Shown here in pieces: positions 1-8,287 of a stretch of 51,613 nucleotides of DNA. The stretch comes from Candidatus Binatus sp. Lineage in GTDB: Bacteria; Desulfobacterota; Binatia; Binatales; Binataceae. How positions within the stretch are numbered: position 1 is the stretch's first letter; each line of letters starts with the position of its first letter. Where the stretch lies: positions 1 to 51,613 of the forward strand of contig NZ_JAUSKL010000101.1 of NCBI RefSeq assembly GCF_030646925.1. Direction: 5' to 3'. The position numbers and the translations under genes are program-made. The notes beneath the pieces are model-generated. The model saw only the letters and a list, made by a program, of their open reading frames with translations, was not told the origin of the DNA and ran no database searches.

Positions 1-924
1 ATGCCCAACGCGTCCCAGCGCAGTCTGCAGAAAATCCGTCTCCATCCATTCCGGATTGCCGAGCGCCTTTTTCGCGCCCTGCCAGAACCGGTCGGTCGCG
101 GCGCTGAAACTCACCCATCCGTCCTTGCACGGATAGACCCACTGCGCAGCGCTTTTTTTCCGCACGCTGAGCCGCTGGTATGACGCCGACTCTTTCGATT
201 CGTGCGAATAAAAACCCAGGTTGGGCCGCACCATGCTGATCATCGCTAGCCACTGGCTGACATCGACGTGCTGGCCCGCGCCGTTCGCCTTGCGGCCGTA
301 CAGCGCGCACATCGCCGCGGCTGCGCCGGTGTATCCGGTCAAGTAATCCGATTGGCGTCCGCCAAGTTTGAGCGGCGGTTCCGTCGATGGATCGGTCACC
401 TGATGCCACGGCGTTTCGAAGCCCACCGCGCTCATGTGCGTCGCGACCAGATCGCCTCCACGAAGATTTTTATATGGCGACTCGGCGCCGAAGCAGGTCA
501 TCGATACGACGATCAATTGCGGAAATCGCGCGGTGAGCGCGCGCCAATCGATTCCGATCTTTTCGTTTAGTGCGGGGCGATTCGGATTGAACACGATATC
601 AGCCTTCGCCAACAGCTCGAATAGCAGATCGCGGCCGCGCGAATGCTCGACGTCGAGCGTCACGCCGAGCTTGTTAGTGTTCAAAAACAGATGAAGGCCG
701 CCGGTCTCGGGATCCGGCATCTCGTCGCGAAATGGACCGAGCGTGCGTTCAAGCGCGCCGCGGCGCGGCGGCTCCACCTTGATTACTTCGGCGCCGAAAT
801 CGGCAAAAGATTTCGCCGCCATCGCAGCCGCCACGAACGGGATCGTATCGAGCGACGGCAATTCGACGACCTTCAGTCCCTCGAGCGCGCGCGGCGGCTC
901 GCGATACTCTTCAAATCGCGCCAT
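1..924 (-). CDS. CaiB/BaiF family class III CoA-transferase, partial (C-terminus beyond window)
   Basis: 308 codons read without a stop from the ATG at 924 to the window edge, so the C-terminal part is missing. Class III CoA-transferases move CoA between carboxylic acids or activate substrates through an aspartyl-CoA thioester. The N-terminal half has the family layout: LEGLKVVEL at about 15-22, the F-G-A-E-V-I-K-V-E segment at 43-51, and the N-K-L-G-V-T-L-D strand at 84-91. An aspartate near residue 193 (G-G-R-Q-S-D-Y-L-T-G) is the likely nucleophile by position. The start lies 2 bases after the stop of the HAD phosphatase gene, so the two genes are almost certainly co-transcribed. The substrate cannot be told from sequence. 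Confidence 0.88.
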   Translation of the reverse strand, partial: MARFEEYREPPRALEGLKVVELPSLDTIPFVAAAMAAKSFADFGAEVIKVEPPRRGALERTLGPFRDEMPDPETGGLHLFLNTNKLGVTLDVEHSRGRDLLFELLAKADIVFNPNRPALNEKIGIDWRALTARFPQLIVVSMTCFGAESPYKNLRGGDLVATHMSAVGFETPWHQVTDPSTEPPLKLGGRQSDYLTGYTGAAAAMCALYGRKANGAGQHVDVSQWLAMISMVRPNLGFYSHESKESASYQRLSVRKKSAAQWVYPCKDGWVSFSAATDRFWQGAKKALGNPEWMETDFLQTALGRVGH

Positions 925-926
925 CG

Positions 927-1619
927 CTAAATGCTGCTCTCCTCTTTCAACCGATCGAGCAGTCCGATCAATTCGCTCATCGATCGAATCGCGTAGTCAG
1001 GTTTGTACTCGGGATGATTCTGCAAATAATTGAACGACGCGGCGCCAGTCGCGACCGCCACCGACGCTCCGTAACCCGCATTGATCGCCGCCATGATGTC
1101 GCGCGGCTCGTCACCCACATACACGCAGGCGTGCGGATGAGTCGCGGCTTTGATCGCGGTCTGTTTGAGGCTCGCCGACTTGTCGAGCGCGCCCATCGTC
1201 GCAGTGGACTGCGTCACGACGTGATCGAGATGCGAGGCGAGGCCGACCATCGCGAGCTTTTCGACCAGCCGCTGCGAATTGCCCGGCCGGCTCGTGATCA
1301 CGCCGGTCTCGTAACCGCGGCGTTTCAGTTCGGCGAGCGTCTCACTCACGTGCGGCAGAACTTCGAGGCGTTCGGTCTTGTCGATCTCGGCCATGAAGTA
1401 CGCCCACGCGAGTTTGACGTACTCGGGCCGGAGGTGCGCGGGCACGCCGAGCCACACGTCGTCGCGCGCGAGCGCCTCGCGATAGCGCTCCTGGGTCAGC
1501 GGCGGCTTGTGCCCCAACTCATCGAGCGCATTTCTGGCCGCGCTGTAGAGCGGACCGTGAATATCCACCAGCGTGCCGTCGAGGTCGAAGAAGATGGCTT
1601 TGAATTCGCGGGGTGGCAA
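927..1619 (-). CDS. HAD-superfamily hydrolase (phosphoglycolate phosphatase-like)
   Basis: A 230-residue protein with all the HAD motifs. Motif I is FFDLDGTLV near residues 10-18, where the first Asp is the nucleophile. Motif II is the serine of VITSRPGNS near 108-116. Motif III is a Lys in the ALDKSASLKQ region, and motif IV is YVGDEPRD near 166-173. The helical insertion after motif I marks it as a subclass I cap enzyme of the phosphoglycolate phosphatase/pyrophosphatase PpaX type. It is cytoplasmic and lacks a signal peptide. It lies directly upstream of the CoA-transferase gene with a 2-base gap. The physiological phosphate ester is unknown. Confidence 0.88.
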   Translation of the reverse strand: MPPREFKAIFFDLDGTLVDIHGPLYSAARNALDELGHKPPLTQERYREALARDDVWLGVPAHLRPEYVKLAWAYFMAEIDKTERLEVLPHVSETLAELKRRGYETGVITSRPGNSQRLVEKLAMVGLASHLDHVVTQSTATMGALDKSASLKQTAIKAATHPHACVYVGDEPRDIMAAINAGYGASVAVATGAASFNYLQNHPEYKPDYAIRSMSELIGLLDRLKEESSI

Positions 1620-1727
1620 TCGAGAGTCCTCGAACAGTGCGCGTCGGCTGGGGCAAAGTCACCCAACTGAGCGCATCCAGTCAATCCTTTCAACCTGTTT
1701 GCTTCCGCACTTGTCAAGCCGCTCGAT

Positions 1728-2720
1728 TTATAGAAGCGCCGACGAGGTAAACCAGTCGCAGTCGATTTTGTCGAGCGCGACGAGGAAGCGGCCTTCGGGA
1801 GGGAACATGATTTGCGCGATCACGCCACCCTGCGACGACGCGGCAGCCGGCGTGATTGCGAGGATCGCGGCGTCGGCGTGATCGAGCGTGCCGGGCGCAG
1901 GCATATCGATTGACGCAAGCGTCGCGAGCCGATTCAAGATCGATTTGCGGCGCCCTAGCGCTTTGAGTCTGTTCTTTTTCGGCGGCAATTCTTCCTCGGC
2001 GTTCATCCACAGCCGGAAAGCGAGGTAGGGATAGCCCTCGAAAGGTTCGGCGCCGAGCCTTGCGAGCGCCTGATACGTCGCGAAGCCCGCGATCATGAAG
2101 CGGGTGAATAGCGCCCCGCCGCTGAGCTTGGCCGGATTTGCGATTGCGTCATGCGCAATCCCTTCAAATATGTGCTTGCCGAAGGCGCTCAGATGCGGCT
2201 TGCAGTCAGGATGAAACGCGCAATCGATAAAATATTTCGCGAGGCGTGATGGAAACAGCGAGAGACGCAACTTTGAATCGCGGCCAGGATTGTAGTTCAG
2301 CAGCCCAACCAGCTTACGAAGTTCGATATCAATTGTCCTCACCTTTTGCGGGACCATTTGCCTGAAAAACGTCGTTGAGCAATCGAGATCGAGCGGGCTG
2401 CGCGGCGAATCGACGATCGCGATCGCACCGGCGCGAAGTTCTGGAACAGCTTCAGCAAGCGCATTCGCCAGCGCGCCGATTGGATCGCTGCCGCCAATTT
2501 GCACGAGCGCGACCTGCGCGTAGCGCAGCGTTCGCCGCCTGGCATCGATGCTCGCGAGGTCGAGACGATTCTCGCCGACGTCTATCCCGACGATCGCGGC
2601 GTCTCGCGGAATCCCGATGCGGCTGCATTGGGCTGATACAAAAGCTGATATTCGCGTCGTCCTCCGATCACTTTTTTGACGTACTCGCGCGTCTCCTTGT
2701 ACGCGATATTCTCGACCCAT
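1728..2720 (-). CDS. DUF429 family protein (RNase H-like fold); start uncertain
   Basis: The protein-like sequence begins at AAIVGIDVGENRLDLASID (coded near 2605) and runs about 290 residues to the stop at 1728. The opening I-V-G-I-D-V-G and a later I-A-I-V-D-S-P-R-S-P match the beta-strand and acidic motifs of DUF429 proteins, predicted to have an RNase H/actin-like nuclease fold. The SLFPSR and EGYPYLAFR segments and the C-terminal LDHADAAILAI also fit the family. The nearest in-frame ATG is at 2720, which would overlap the lytic transglycosylase gene by 139 bases. No in-frame ATG, GTG or TTG lies between 2720 and the conserved start. Either the overlap is real or a non-standard start codon is used. 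Function is not established. Confidence 0.7.
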   Translation of the reverse strand: MGREYRVQGDARVRQKSDRRTTRISAFVSAQCSRIGIPRDAAIVGIDVGENRLDLASIDARRRTLRYAQVALVQIGGSDPIGALANALAEAVPELRAGAIAIVDSPRSPLDLDCSTTFFRQMVPQKVRTIDIELRKLVGLLNYNPGRDSKLRLSLFPSRLAKYFIDCAFHPDCKPHLSAFGKHIFEGIAHDAIANPAKLSGGALFTRFMIAGFATYQALARLGAEPFEGYPYLAFRLWMNAEEELPPKKNRLKALGRRKSILNRLATLASIDMPAPGTLDHADAAILAITPAAASSQGGVIAQIMFPPEGRFLVALDKIDCDWFTSSALL

Positions 2721-4759
2721 TCGTCGTCGTCGCCGGCGAAATTCGCCGACCATTTCTGCACCGCGTGTTCGCCCGCATTGTAGGCCGCGACCGCGCGGAA
2801 CGAATCGCCGTTGAACATCTCGAACAGGCTCTTCAGATAGGTCGTGCCGAGATCGACGTTGACCGTCGGATCGTAGAGCGGCACCGCGACCGTGCTCATC
2901 CCGCGCTCGGCCGCGACCTTGCGCGCCGTCGATGGAATCAACTGCATCAGGCCCCGCGCGTTGGAGACCGACGTAGCGCGCGGATTGAAGAGACTCTCCT
3001 GCCGCGCCAGCGCCAGCACCAGGTACGGGTCGAGCGCGAGCCGATTCGACGCACTCTGCACCAGGTCCCAATATGCGCGCGGATAGCGCACGCGTTCGGC
3101 GACGTCGTGGCCAAGCTGTCCGTGCTTTTCCATCCGCGTGGCGACGACGATCGCGTCGTACCATGCGCCCGCCTTGGCAAATCCCGCGAGCACGAAGCGG
3201 CGCATCTCGCTCGAGTTGCCGCCCTCTTGCGCCAGCGCTTTCAACTCGTCGGGTTCAAGTTCGCGCAAGTCCATCGCGCGCAACGTCTGCAGCCGCGCCA
3301 GATGAAACTGCGCCGCACCGGTCACGGATGGAGTTCCATTGAACGCGGGATCCGGTGCAGATGCCGCTGGCAGTTCGGGCGTCGCGGCGGAAACGCGGAG
3401 TGCGGCCATCGCGGGGTAATAATTGGTATCGATGCTCTGCGCGACCTTCGCGAAGATCGCGCGCGCCGCCGCCTCCTGATTGAGTTTCTCGAGCGCACGA
3501 GCGCGCCAGTAATCGCACATGTCGCGATCCGACGGCTGATTCGCATGCGCGCGAGCCTGCTCGAAGCCCGCGGCCGCCTGCTGATAGCGACGCGCTTGGT
3601 AGAGCGTCCACGGCCCGCGGAACCGCGCGTCGGCGGCGCTCTCGCTGCTCGGATATCGCGCAGTCAGTCGCCGATAATCCGCGCGCGCATCGTCGAATCT
3701 TTTCTGCTCCTCGAAGCTGCGACCGATACGGAGCATCGCGCCGGGCGCGAGTTTGCTCGCCGGAAAATTTGCGATCAGGCGTTCGAAGGTCGCGCGCGCC
3801 GGGTCGAACTGATCCTCGTGCCAGTAGATCAGCGCGAGCGTTTCGAGCGCGGGCGCAGCAGCCGGTCCGCGCGGCGCGATCCGCAAATATTCGAGCAACG
3901 CACGCTTGGCGGCTTCGGGCTCAGGCTTCAGCGCTCGCGCTTCGATCCAGGTCAGCTCGGCGCGGATGCCCGGCTCGGGATTCATCGCGAGGCCCGCCAT
4001 CGCCTGCTTGACCGCGGCGGGAAGATCGCCCTCCTTCAGCAGCAACTCGGATTCGCTCAGGTGATAAGCGAGCGAATCAGCCTGCGCCAGCTCGGGTTTC
4101 GCGGCGAGCAGCGCGTAACACAGGTTCCGCGCTTCCGTATCGGTGTCCGCGTGCGGATAAGCAGCGCGTAATTCCATCAGTTGCGCGTATGCCGCTTTCG
4201 GATTGCCTAGCGCGATAAGTGCCTTGCCCTCGACCAGCCGCGCGTTTTGCTCGATCGACGCGTCGGGCCCGCGCGCGATCAACCGCGACGCCGTTGCCGA
4301 GGCCTCCGCGCTGCGGCCCAGTTTGAGCTGGATGATCGCGAGTTGAAGCTCGGCGCGATCGAGCATCACGCTGCGCGGATAACTTCGCACCAGCCGATCG
4401 AACGAATCGACGGCGCTGTTCAGATCGCCCTGGTCGCGCTCCGCAAGTCCGAGATAGTAGAGCGCGTAATCGCCGAGTGGCAGGAAATTGTCCGCGGCGA
4501 ACTTCAGGCGATCGATCGCGCGCCGATAGTCGTGATTGTTGTAGGCGCGGTAGCCGTCGAGGAACGCCGCCTCCGCGTCGGATGGACGCTCCCCAGGTGC
4601 GCGGGTCAACGCCGGTACTGGCGCGGACTCCGCCGCTCGCTCGGCGGCCGGCGCGGATTGGCGGGGAGCGTCGGCGCGAGCAGGCGCCGAGGCGCATCCG
4701 GGCAGCGTAATCGCGCAGGCGGACATCAGCGTAACGTAACGCCGGACAATCTTGATCAT
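2582..4759 (-). CDS. Soluble lytic murein transglycosylase (Slt70-like) lipoprotein
   Basis: A 725-residue protein. An N-terminal hydrophobic signal ending LPGC (Cys about residue 22) suggests a lipoprotein, although proline at -2 is unusual for a lipobox. A Pro/Ala-rich linker follows, then a long run of TPR-like helices (about 65-460; for example Y-R-A-Y-N-N-H-D-Y-R-R-A-I-D-R-L). The C-terminal SLT domain contains A-R-Q-E-S-L-F-N with predicted catalytic Glu588, then GLMQLIPSTA and A-V-A-A-Y-N-A-G-E. These match family 1 lytic transglycosylases, which cleave peptidoglycan to 1,6-anhydromuropeptides in the periplasm. The superhelical TPR part plus SLT domain resembles Slt70. It is divergent from maf and is the first gene of the minus-strand run. 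Confidence 0.9.
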   Translation of the reverse strand: MIKIVRRYVTLMSACAITLPGCASAPARADAPRQSAPAAERAAESAPVPALTRAPGERPSDAEAAFLDGYRAYNNHDYRRAIDRLKFAADNFLPLGDYALYYLGLAERDQGDLNSAVDSFDRLVRSYPRSVMLDRAELQLAIIQLKLGRSAEASATASRLIARGPDASIEQNARLVEGKALIALGNPKAAYAQLMELRAAYPHADTDTEARNLCYALLAAKPELAQADSLAYHLSESELLLKEGDLPAAVKQAMAGLAMNPEPGIRAELTWIEARALKPEPEAAKRALLEYLRIAPRGPAAAPALETLALIYWHEDQFDPARATFERLIANFPASKLAPGAMLRIGRSFEEQKRFDDARADYRRLTARYPSSESAADARFRGPWTLYQARRYQQAAAGFEQARAHANQPSDRDMCDYWRARALEKLNQEAAARAIFAKVAQSIDTNYYPAMAALRVSAATPELPAASAPDPAFNGTPSVTGAAQFHLARLQTLRAMDLRELEPDELKALAQEGGNSSEMRRFVLAGFAKAGAWYDAIVVATRMEKHGQLGHDVAERVRYPRAYWDLVQSASNRLALDPYLVLALARQESLFNPRATSVSNARGLMQLIPSTARKVAAERGMSTVAVPLYDPTVNVDLGTTYLKSLFEMFNGDSFRAVAAYNAGEHAVQKWSANFAGDDDEWVENIAYKETREYVKKVIGGRREYQLLYQPNAAASGFRETPRSSG

Positions 4760-4892
4760 GCTGATTGGGGTTAGCGCATGCGTCGAGCGGCTTCAATTGG
4801 GTGACGGAAAAATCGCTCGCAAAATGGCGATGGTTGCCTGCGCGGCGAGCGTCTGGAACAGTCGGATGCGCGGCATCCGCGCGTCGATACCG

Positions 4893-5480
4893 ATGGCACA
4901 TTCAATCAAGTTGATTCTCGCGTCGGCTTCGCCGCGGCGCAGCCAGTTGCTGAGCGCGGCCGGCTTATCGTTCGAGGTCGTCGAGAGCAGCGTCGCTGAA
5001 ATCCGCCGCGAAGGCGAACCGGCGCGCGATTACGCGATGCGGATGGCGACCGAAAAGGCGCGCGCCGTCTCGATTCGATTTCCCGGCGCGATCGTCGTTG
5101 GCGCAGACACCATCGTCGTATGCGGCGATGAAATTTTGGAGAAGCCCGCGTCGCCGAACGACGCGCGCCGGATGCTGCGGATGCTCGCCGCTCGCACGCA
5201 TCTCGTGATTACGGCGTTCGCAATCGCGCGCGGCGGCGCCGTCCTCGAGCACGAACCGGTCGAGAGCCGCGTCACCTTCCGCGCGCTCAGCGACGGCGAG
5301 ATTGCTGAGTACCTCGCGACCGGCGAGCCATTCGACAAAGCCGGCGCGTACGGGATTCAAGGATTGGCTCGAGGATTTATCGCGAGCGTCGAGGGTTCGC
5401 GCGACAACGTGATGGGCTTGCCGACGAATTCTGTGATTGCGGCGCTCGCGCGATGCGGAATCGCGGCAGAATCAAGCTGA
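4893..5480 (+). CDS. maf: Maf-like nucleoside triphosphate pyrophosphatase
   Basis: The ATG at 4893 (MAHSIKLILASASPRR) gives 195 residues, the normal length for Maf. A more upstream in-frame ATG would add a 47-residue tail that does not look like protein. Family marks are S-A-S-P-R-R at 11-16, V-G-A-D-T-I-V near 66-72, and D-K-A-G-A-Y-G-I-Q-G near 149-158. Maf proteins hydrolyse non-canonical or excess nucleoside triphosphates to monophosphates and pyrophosphate, and some members restrain septum formation. Whether this is a dTTP/UTP or m7GTP type was not resolved. It is the first gene of a maf-yggS-proC-yggT-DUF167 run; its stop is 1 base before the yggS start. Confidence 0.92.
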   Translation: MAHSIKLILASASPRRSQLLSAAGLSFEVVESSVAEIRREGEPARDYAMRMATEKARAVSIRFPGAIVVGADTIVVCGDEILEKPASPNDARRMLRMLAARTHLVITAFAIARGGAVLEHEPVESRVTFRALSDGEIAEYLATGEPFDKAGAYGIQGLARGFIASVEGSRDNVMGLPTNSVIAALARCGIAAESS

Positions 5481-5481
5481 A

Positions 5482-6171
5482 ATGATCGACGACAATGAAA
5501 TTACAGAACGGCTCGAGCGGGTGCGATCGCGAATCGAGGCGAGCGCGCGTCGAGCCGGCCGGGAAATCGCGTCGATCCGCCTGGTGCTCGCGAGCAAGAC
5601 CCAGCCCGCATCTGCGATTCGCGCCGCGTATCATGCGGGCGCGCGCGATTTCGGCGAAAATTACGTGCAGGAAGCGATCGCCAAGCGCGCCGAACTCGCC
5701 GATTTGAAGGACATTCGATGGCATCTCATCGGCCATCTCCAAACCAACAAGGCCAAGGTCGCCGCGGCGTCATTCGATCTCATTCAAAGTCTAGATTCGA
5801 CAAGACTCGTCGAGGCGCTCGCGCGAGCACGGAAAAATTCGCCGGTGCGCGCGCTCATCGAAGTGAATCTTGCCGGCGAGTCGAGCAAGACCGGCGTGGC
5901 TCCCGATCAAGTCGAGGCCCTGCTCGATGCGGCGCGCGGCAAAATTGAAATCGACGGCTTGATGACGATTCCGCCGCCCGCCGCGACGCCCGAACTCGTG
6001 CGGCCCTACTTCGTTCGCCTGCGCGAGATGCGAGACCGGCTTGCGATGAGATCGGGCGTTGCGCTACGTGAGCTTTCGATGGGAATGACGGATGACTTCG
6101 AAATCGCGATCGAGGAAGGCGCGACCATCGTGCGCGTCGGACGCGCGGTTTTCGGCGAGCGCATACAGTGA
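5482..6171 (+). CDS. yggS: YggS/PLPBP family pyridoxal phosphate homeostasis protein
   Basis: The ATG at 5482 ([15 protein letters not shown]), just after the maf stop, gives 229 residues, the usual length. The PLP-binding lysine is K39 in V-L-A-S-K-T-Q. Other signatures are [19 protein letters not shown] (about 74-84), and the C-terminal [16 protein letters not shown]. These proteins have the alanine-racemase N-domain barrel fold, bind PLP and buffer its free pool, affecting amino-acid and keto-acid balance. Linkage to proC and yggT is a widespread bacterial arrangement. Confidence 0.95.
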   Translation: MIDDNEITERLERVRSRIEASARRAGREIASIRLVLASKTQPASAIRAAYHAGARDFGENYVQEAIAKRAELADLKDIRWHLIGHLQTNKAKVAAASFDLIQSLDSTRLVEALARARKNSPVRALIEVNLAGESSKTGVAPDQVEALLDAARGKIEIDGLMTIPPPAATPELVRPYFVRLREMRDRLAMRSGVALRELSMGMTDDFEIAIEEGATIVRVGRAVFGERIQ

Positions 6172-6191
6172 AAAAGTGAAACAGTGAAAAA

Positions 6192-7031
6192 ATGAAAAAA
6201 CTCGGGTTCATCGGCGGCGGCAACATGGCCGAGGCGCTCGCGCACGGCCTGATTCAGCACGGCGTGTTCAAGCCCGCAGACATTATCGTGTCGGACGTCG
6301 CGGCGGTGCGCCGCCGCAAGCTCGCGCGCTCGCTGAAAGTCGCCACCACCGATGACAATCTGGAAGTGATGCGCGAGGCGCCCGCGATCCTGCTCGCGGT
6401 GAAGCCGCAAACGATCGACGAGGTGATGACCGAGCTCTCCGCCGCGCTCGCCAAGCCGTCCGGCAAATCGGCAGCCAGGGGCAAGCTGTTCATTTCGATC
6501 GCGGCCGGCATCACGCTCGCGCGCCTGACGGCGGGATTGGGCAAACGCGCGCGTGTGATTCGCGTGATGCCGAATGCGCCCGCGATGGTCGGCGACGGGA
6601 TGGCCGCGATGGTGCGGGCGCGATCCGCGTCGGCCGCCGATGAGAGTTTCGCGCTGAAAATTTTTCGCGCAGTCGGCGACGCGGTCGCGCTCAAGGATGA
6701 AAAACATCTCGACGCCGTGACGGCGCTCTCCGGCAGCGGTCCCGCTTACGTCTATCTGTTCGCCAAGGCGATGGCCGATGCGGCTGTCAGCGAGGGAATT
6801 CCGCGCGACCTCGCGATTCGGATGGCGCTCAAGACGATTCGCGGCGCCGAGCATCTGATGCGCGAATCGAAGCGCGACGCGGCTGAATTGATTCGCGCCG
6901 TCGCCTCGCCGGGCGGCACCACCGAAGCCGCGCTGCGCCGGTTCGCCGAGCATGGATTTTCTGATATCGTCGCCGACGCCATCCACGCGGCCAGCGATCG
7001 CTCGCGGGAACTGGGCCGCGGAATCAACTAA
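6192..7031 (+). CDS. proC: Pyrroline-5-carboxylate reductase
   Basis: A 279-residue protein catalysing the last step of proline synthesis, NAD(P)H-dependent reduction of 1-pyrroline-5-carboxylate. The Rossmann motif is GFIGGGNMA at residues 5-13. Further marks are A-V-K-P-Q near 73-77, R-V-M-P-N-A-P-A near 123-130, the A-L-S-G-S-G-P-A-Y segment near 178-186, and the signature [10 protein letters not shown] near the C-terminus. A short leader of repeated gtgaaa units (6168-6190) precedes the ATG in place of an obvious purine-rich ribosome site. It follows yggS by 20 bases and precedes yggT by 12, so it belongs to the same transcription unit. Confidence 0.96.
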   Translation: MKKLGFIGGGNMAEALAHGLIQHGVFKPADIIVSDVAAVRRRKLARSLKVATTDDNLEVMREAPAILLAVKPQTIDEVMTELSAALAKPSGKSAARGKLFISIAAGITLARLTAGLGKRARVIRVMPNAPAMVGDGMAAMVRARSASAADESFALKIFRAVGDAVALKDEKHLDAVTALSGSGPAYVYLFAKAMADAAVSEGIPRDLAIRMALKTIRGAEHLMRESKRDAAELIRAVASPGGTTEAALRRFAEHGFSDIVADAIHAASDRSRELGRGIN

Positions 7032-7043
7032 TCAGGACATTCG

Positions 7044-7352
7044 ATGCAGGGTTGGGAAAGACTCGTTCTCTACACGTTTGGCACGGTCGATTCGATTTTG
7101 CAGTTGTACATCTACGTCGTGATTATCGCGGTGGTGATGACCTGGATCGAACCTAATCCGTACAATCCGATCGTGCGATTCATTCACTCGATCACCGAAC
7201 CGCTGTTCGATTGGGTCCGCGAGCATCTGCCGGTCGTGCTGGGCGGCCTCGACTTATCGCCGATCGTCGTTTTCTTCGCGATTGGATTGATCAGACAAGT
7301 ATTGCTGCCGACGCTGCGCGACTGGCTTATCCCGACTCCGCTGGTAACGTGA
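7044..7352 (+). CDS. yggT: YggT family integral membrane protein
   Basis: A 102-residue protein with two hydrophobic segments, about residues 17-36 (S-I-L-Q-L-Y-I-Y-V-V-I-I) and 70-90 (L-S-P-I-V-V-F-F-A-I-G-L-I), separated by the family loop N-P-Y-N-P-I-V-R-F-I-H-S-I-T-E-P-L. That N-P-x2-(P/R)-x6-(T/S)-E-P-x-L pattern is the YggT signature. Members sit in the inner membrane. Roles in osmotic or cell-shape homeostasis have been proposed for relatives, but no mechanism is established. Its stop overlaps the likely GTG start of the next gene by GTGA. Confidence 0.9.
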   Translation: MQGWERLVLYTFGTVDSILQLYIYVVIIAVVMTWIEPNPYNPIVRFIHSITEPLFDWVREHLPVVLGGLDLSPIVVFFAIGLIRQVLLPTLRDWLIPTPLVT

Positions 7353-7696
7353 CCGATCCGCCGAACCGTCGCGAGCGCGCCAAGCCGAACGATCCTTCGT
7401 GGATGCGGATTGGTGTCGGCGAGATTGTCATCGACGTCTCGGCGCAACCGCGATCGTCCAGGCGCGGAGTGGTTCGCGCCGGCCCGCAAGGCTTGGTGAT
7501 CGCAGTCAACTCGGCGCCTGAAAAAGGCAAAGCCAATGACGAACTGATCGATTACCTCGCCGACGAACTGCGCATCCCGCGCGCGGCGATCATGATGATT
7601 CGCGGAGCGACATCGCGCAAAAAAATTATCCGCATCATCACCCACGAGCCCACCAGGATCGCGGCGCGGCTCACGCGGATTAGCAATCCCGAATGA
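7349..7696 (+). CDS. yggU: DUF167 (YggU) family protein
   Basis: The GTG at 7349 overlaps the yggT stop (GTGA), pointing to translational coupling and a 115-residue product. An ATG at 7403 is an alternative that would remove 18 residues. The domain starts at about residue 20 with I-V-I-D-V-S-A-Q-P-R-S-S-R and contains the diagnostic A-P-E-K-G-K-A-N-D-E-L segment near 57-67, then G-A-T-S-R-K-K near 88-94. DUF167 proteins are small alpha/beta proteins of unknown function, usually encoded beside yggT and yggS as here. No signal peptide or membrane segment is seen. Confidence 0.88.
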   Translation: MTDPPNRRERAKPNDPSWMRIGVGEIVIDVSAQPRSSRRGVVRAGPQGLVIAVNSAPEKGKANDELIDYLADELRIPRAAIMMIRGATSRKKIIRIITHEPTRIAARLTRISNPE

Positions 7697-7821
7697 CGTG
7701 TGCCAATCGCAATTCGGCGAATATCAGGCGAAACTGGGCTGTTTCATTGACACCAGCGCCTGACGTGGTTACCTAGAGTGAGAGGGATCCTGCTTTTCGA
7801 GTCAGCAGGCGCGAGTTTGAA

Positions 7822-8214
7822 ATGCCAATCTACGAGTATAAGTGCAGCAAGTGCGGCGTGTTCGAAGTGATGCAGGGGATCAAGGAGCCGTCGCTCCGCA
7901 AATGTCCTACCTGCAAGGGCAAGGTCGAGCGGCAGATTTCGCGCGGCTCATTCATCCTGAAGGGCAGCGGATGGTACGCGACGGATTACGCGAAGAAATC
8001 ACCGTCGAGCGGTACGGAAGCTTCGGAGACGACCAAGACCAACGGCGATAGTTCGTCTGCATCAAACGAGTCTTCAAAATCGTCGAGCGAGTCGTCGAAA
8101 TCCTCGAGCGACACTTCCAAGTCGTCGAGCGAATCGTCGGGCAAGGAATCGAAGCCTGCATCCGAGAGCAAGAGCACGCCGGAAAAAGCCGCGGCGGCCA
8201 AGCCAGCAGCATAG
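7822..8214 (+). CDS. FmdB-type zinc-ribbon protein with long Ser/Lys-rich tail
   Basis: The first 45 residues are a putative FmdB/Zn-ribbon regulatory domain: [12 protein letters not shown] and C-P-T-C-K-G-K, supplying the two CxxC metal knuckles, followed by [11 protein letters not shown]. From about residue 58 the chain becomes a low-complexity tail of Ser, Glu, Lys and Asp with repeated S-K-S-S-S-E/D units, ending Ala/Pro-rich. Such tails are common in this family but this one makes up over half of the 130 residues. Function in the family is unproven; regulatory roles were proposed for FmdB. It ends at a strong terminator. Confidence 0.9.
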   Translation: MPIYEYKCSKCGVFEVMQGIKEPSLRKCPTCKGKVERQISRGSFILKGSGWYATDYAKKSPSSGTEASETTKTNGDSSSASNESSKSSSESSKSSSDTSKSSSESSGKESKPASESKSTPEKAAAAKPAA

Positions 8215-8238
8215 CAATCAGCAGAATGTCGCGAATCG

Positions 8239-8274
8239 AGCCGTGGGGTAGCGCGCCCCGCGGCTTTTTTGTTT
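8239..8274 (+). terminator. Rho-independent terminator after the FmdB-type gene
   Basis: A GC-rich hairpin with 10-bp arms (agccgtgggg / ccccgcggct, one G-T pair) and a short loop is followed at once by six T. It lies 25 bases after the stop at 8214 and closes the plus-strand run. Confidence 0.85.
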
Positions 8275-8287
8275 CAATTGCGAGCCT

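Noticed and set aside
2375-4171. Long open frame on the plus strand opposite the lytic transglycosylase gene
   Set aside because: It mirrors the GC-rich codon pattern of the minus-strand gene, is Arg-rich and has no recognisable protein features.
7997-8214. Serine repeats in the FmdB-type gene as a sequencing artefact or separate repeat element
   Set aside because: The reading frame stays open through the repeats and ends just before a terminator, as a real tail would.
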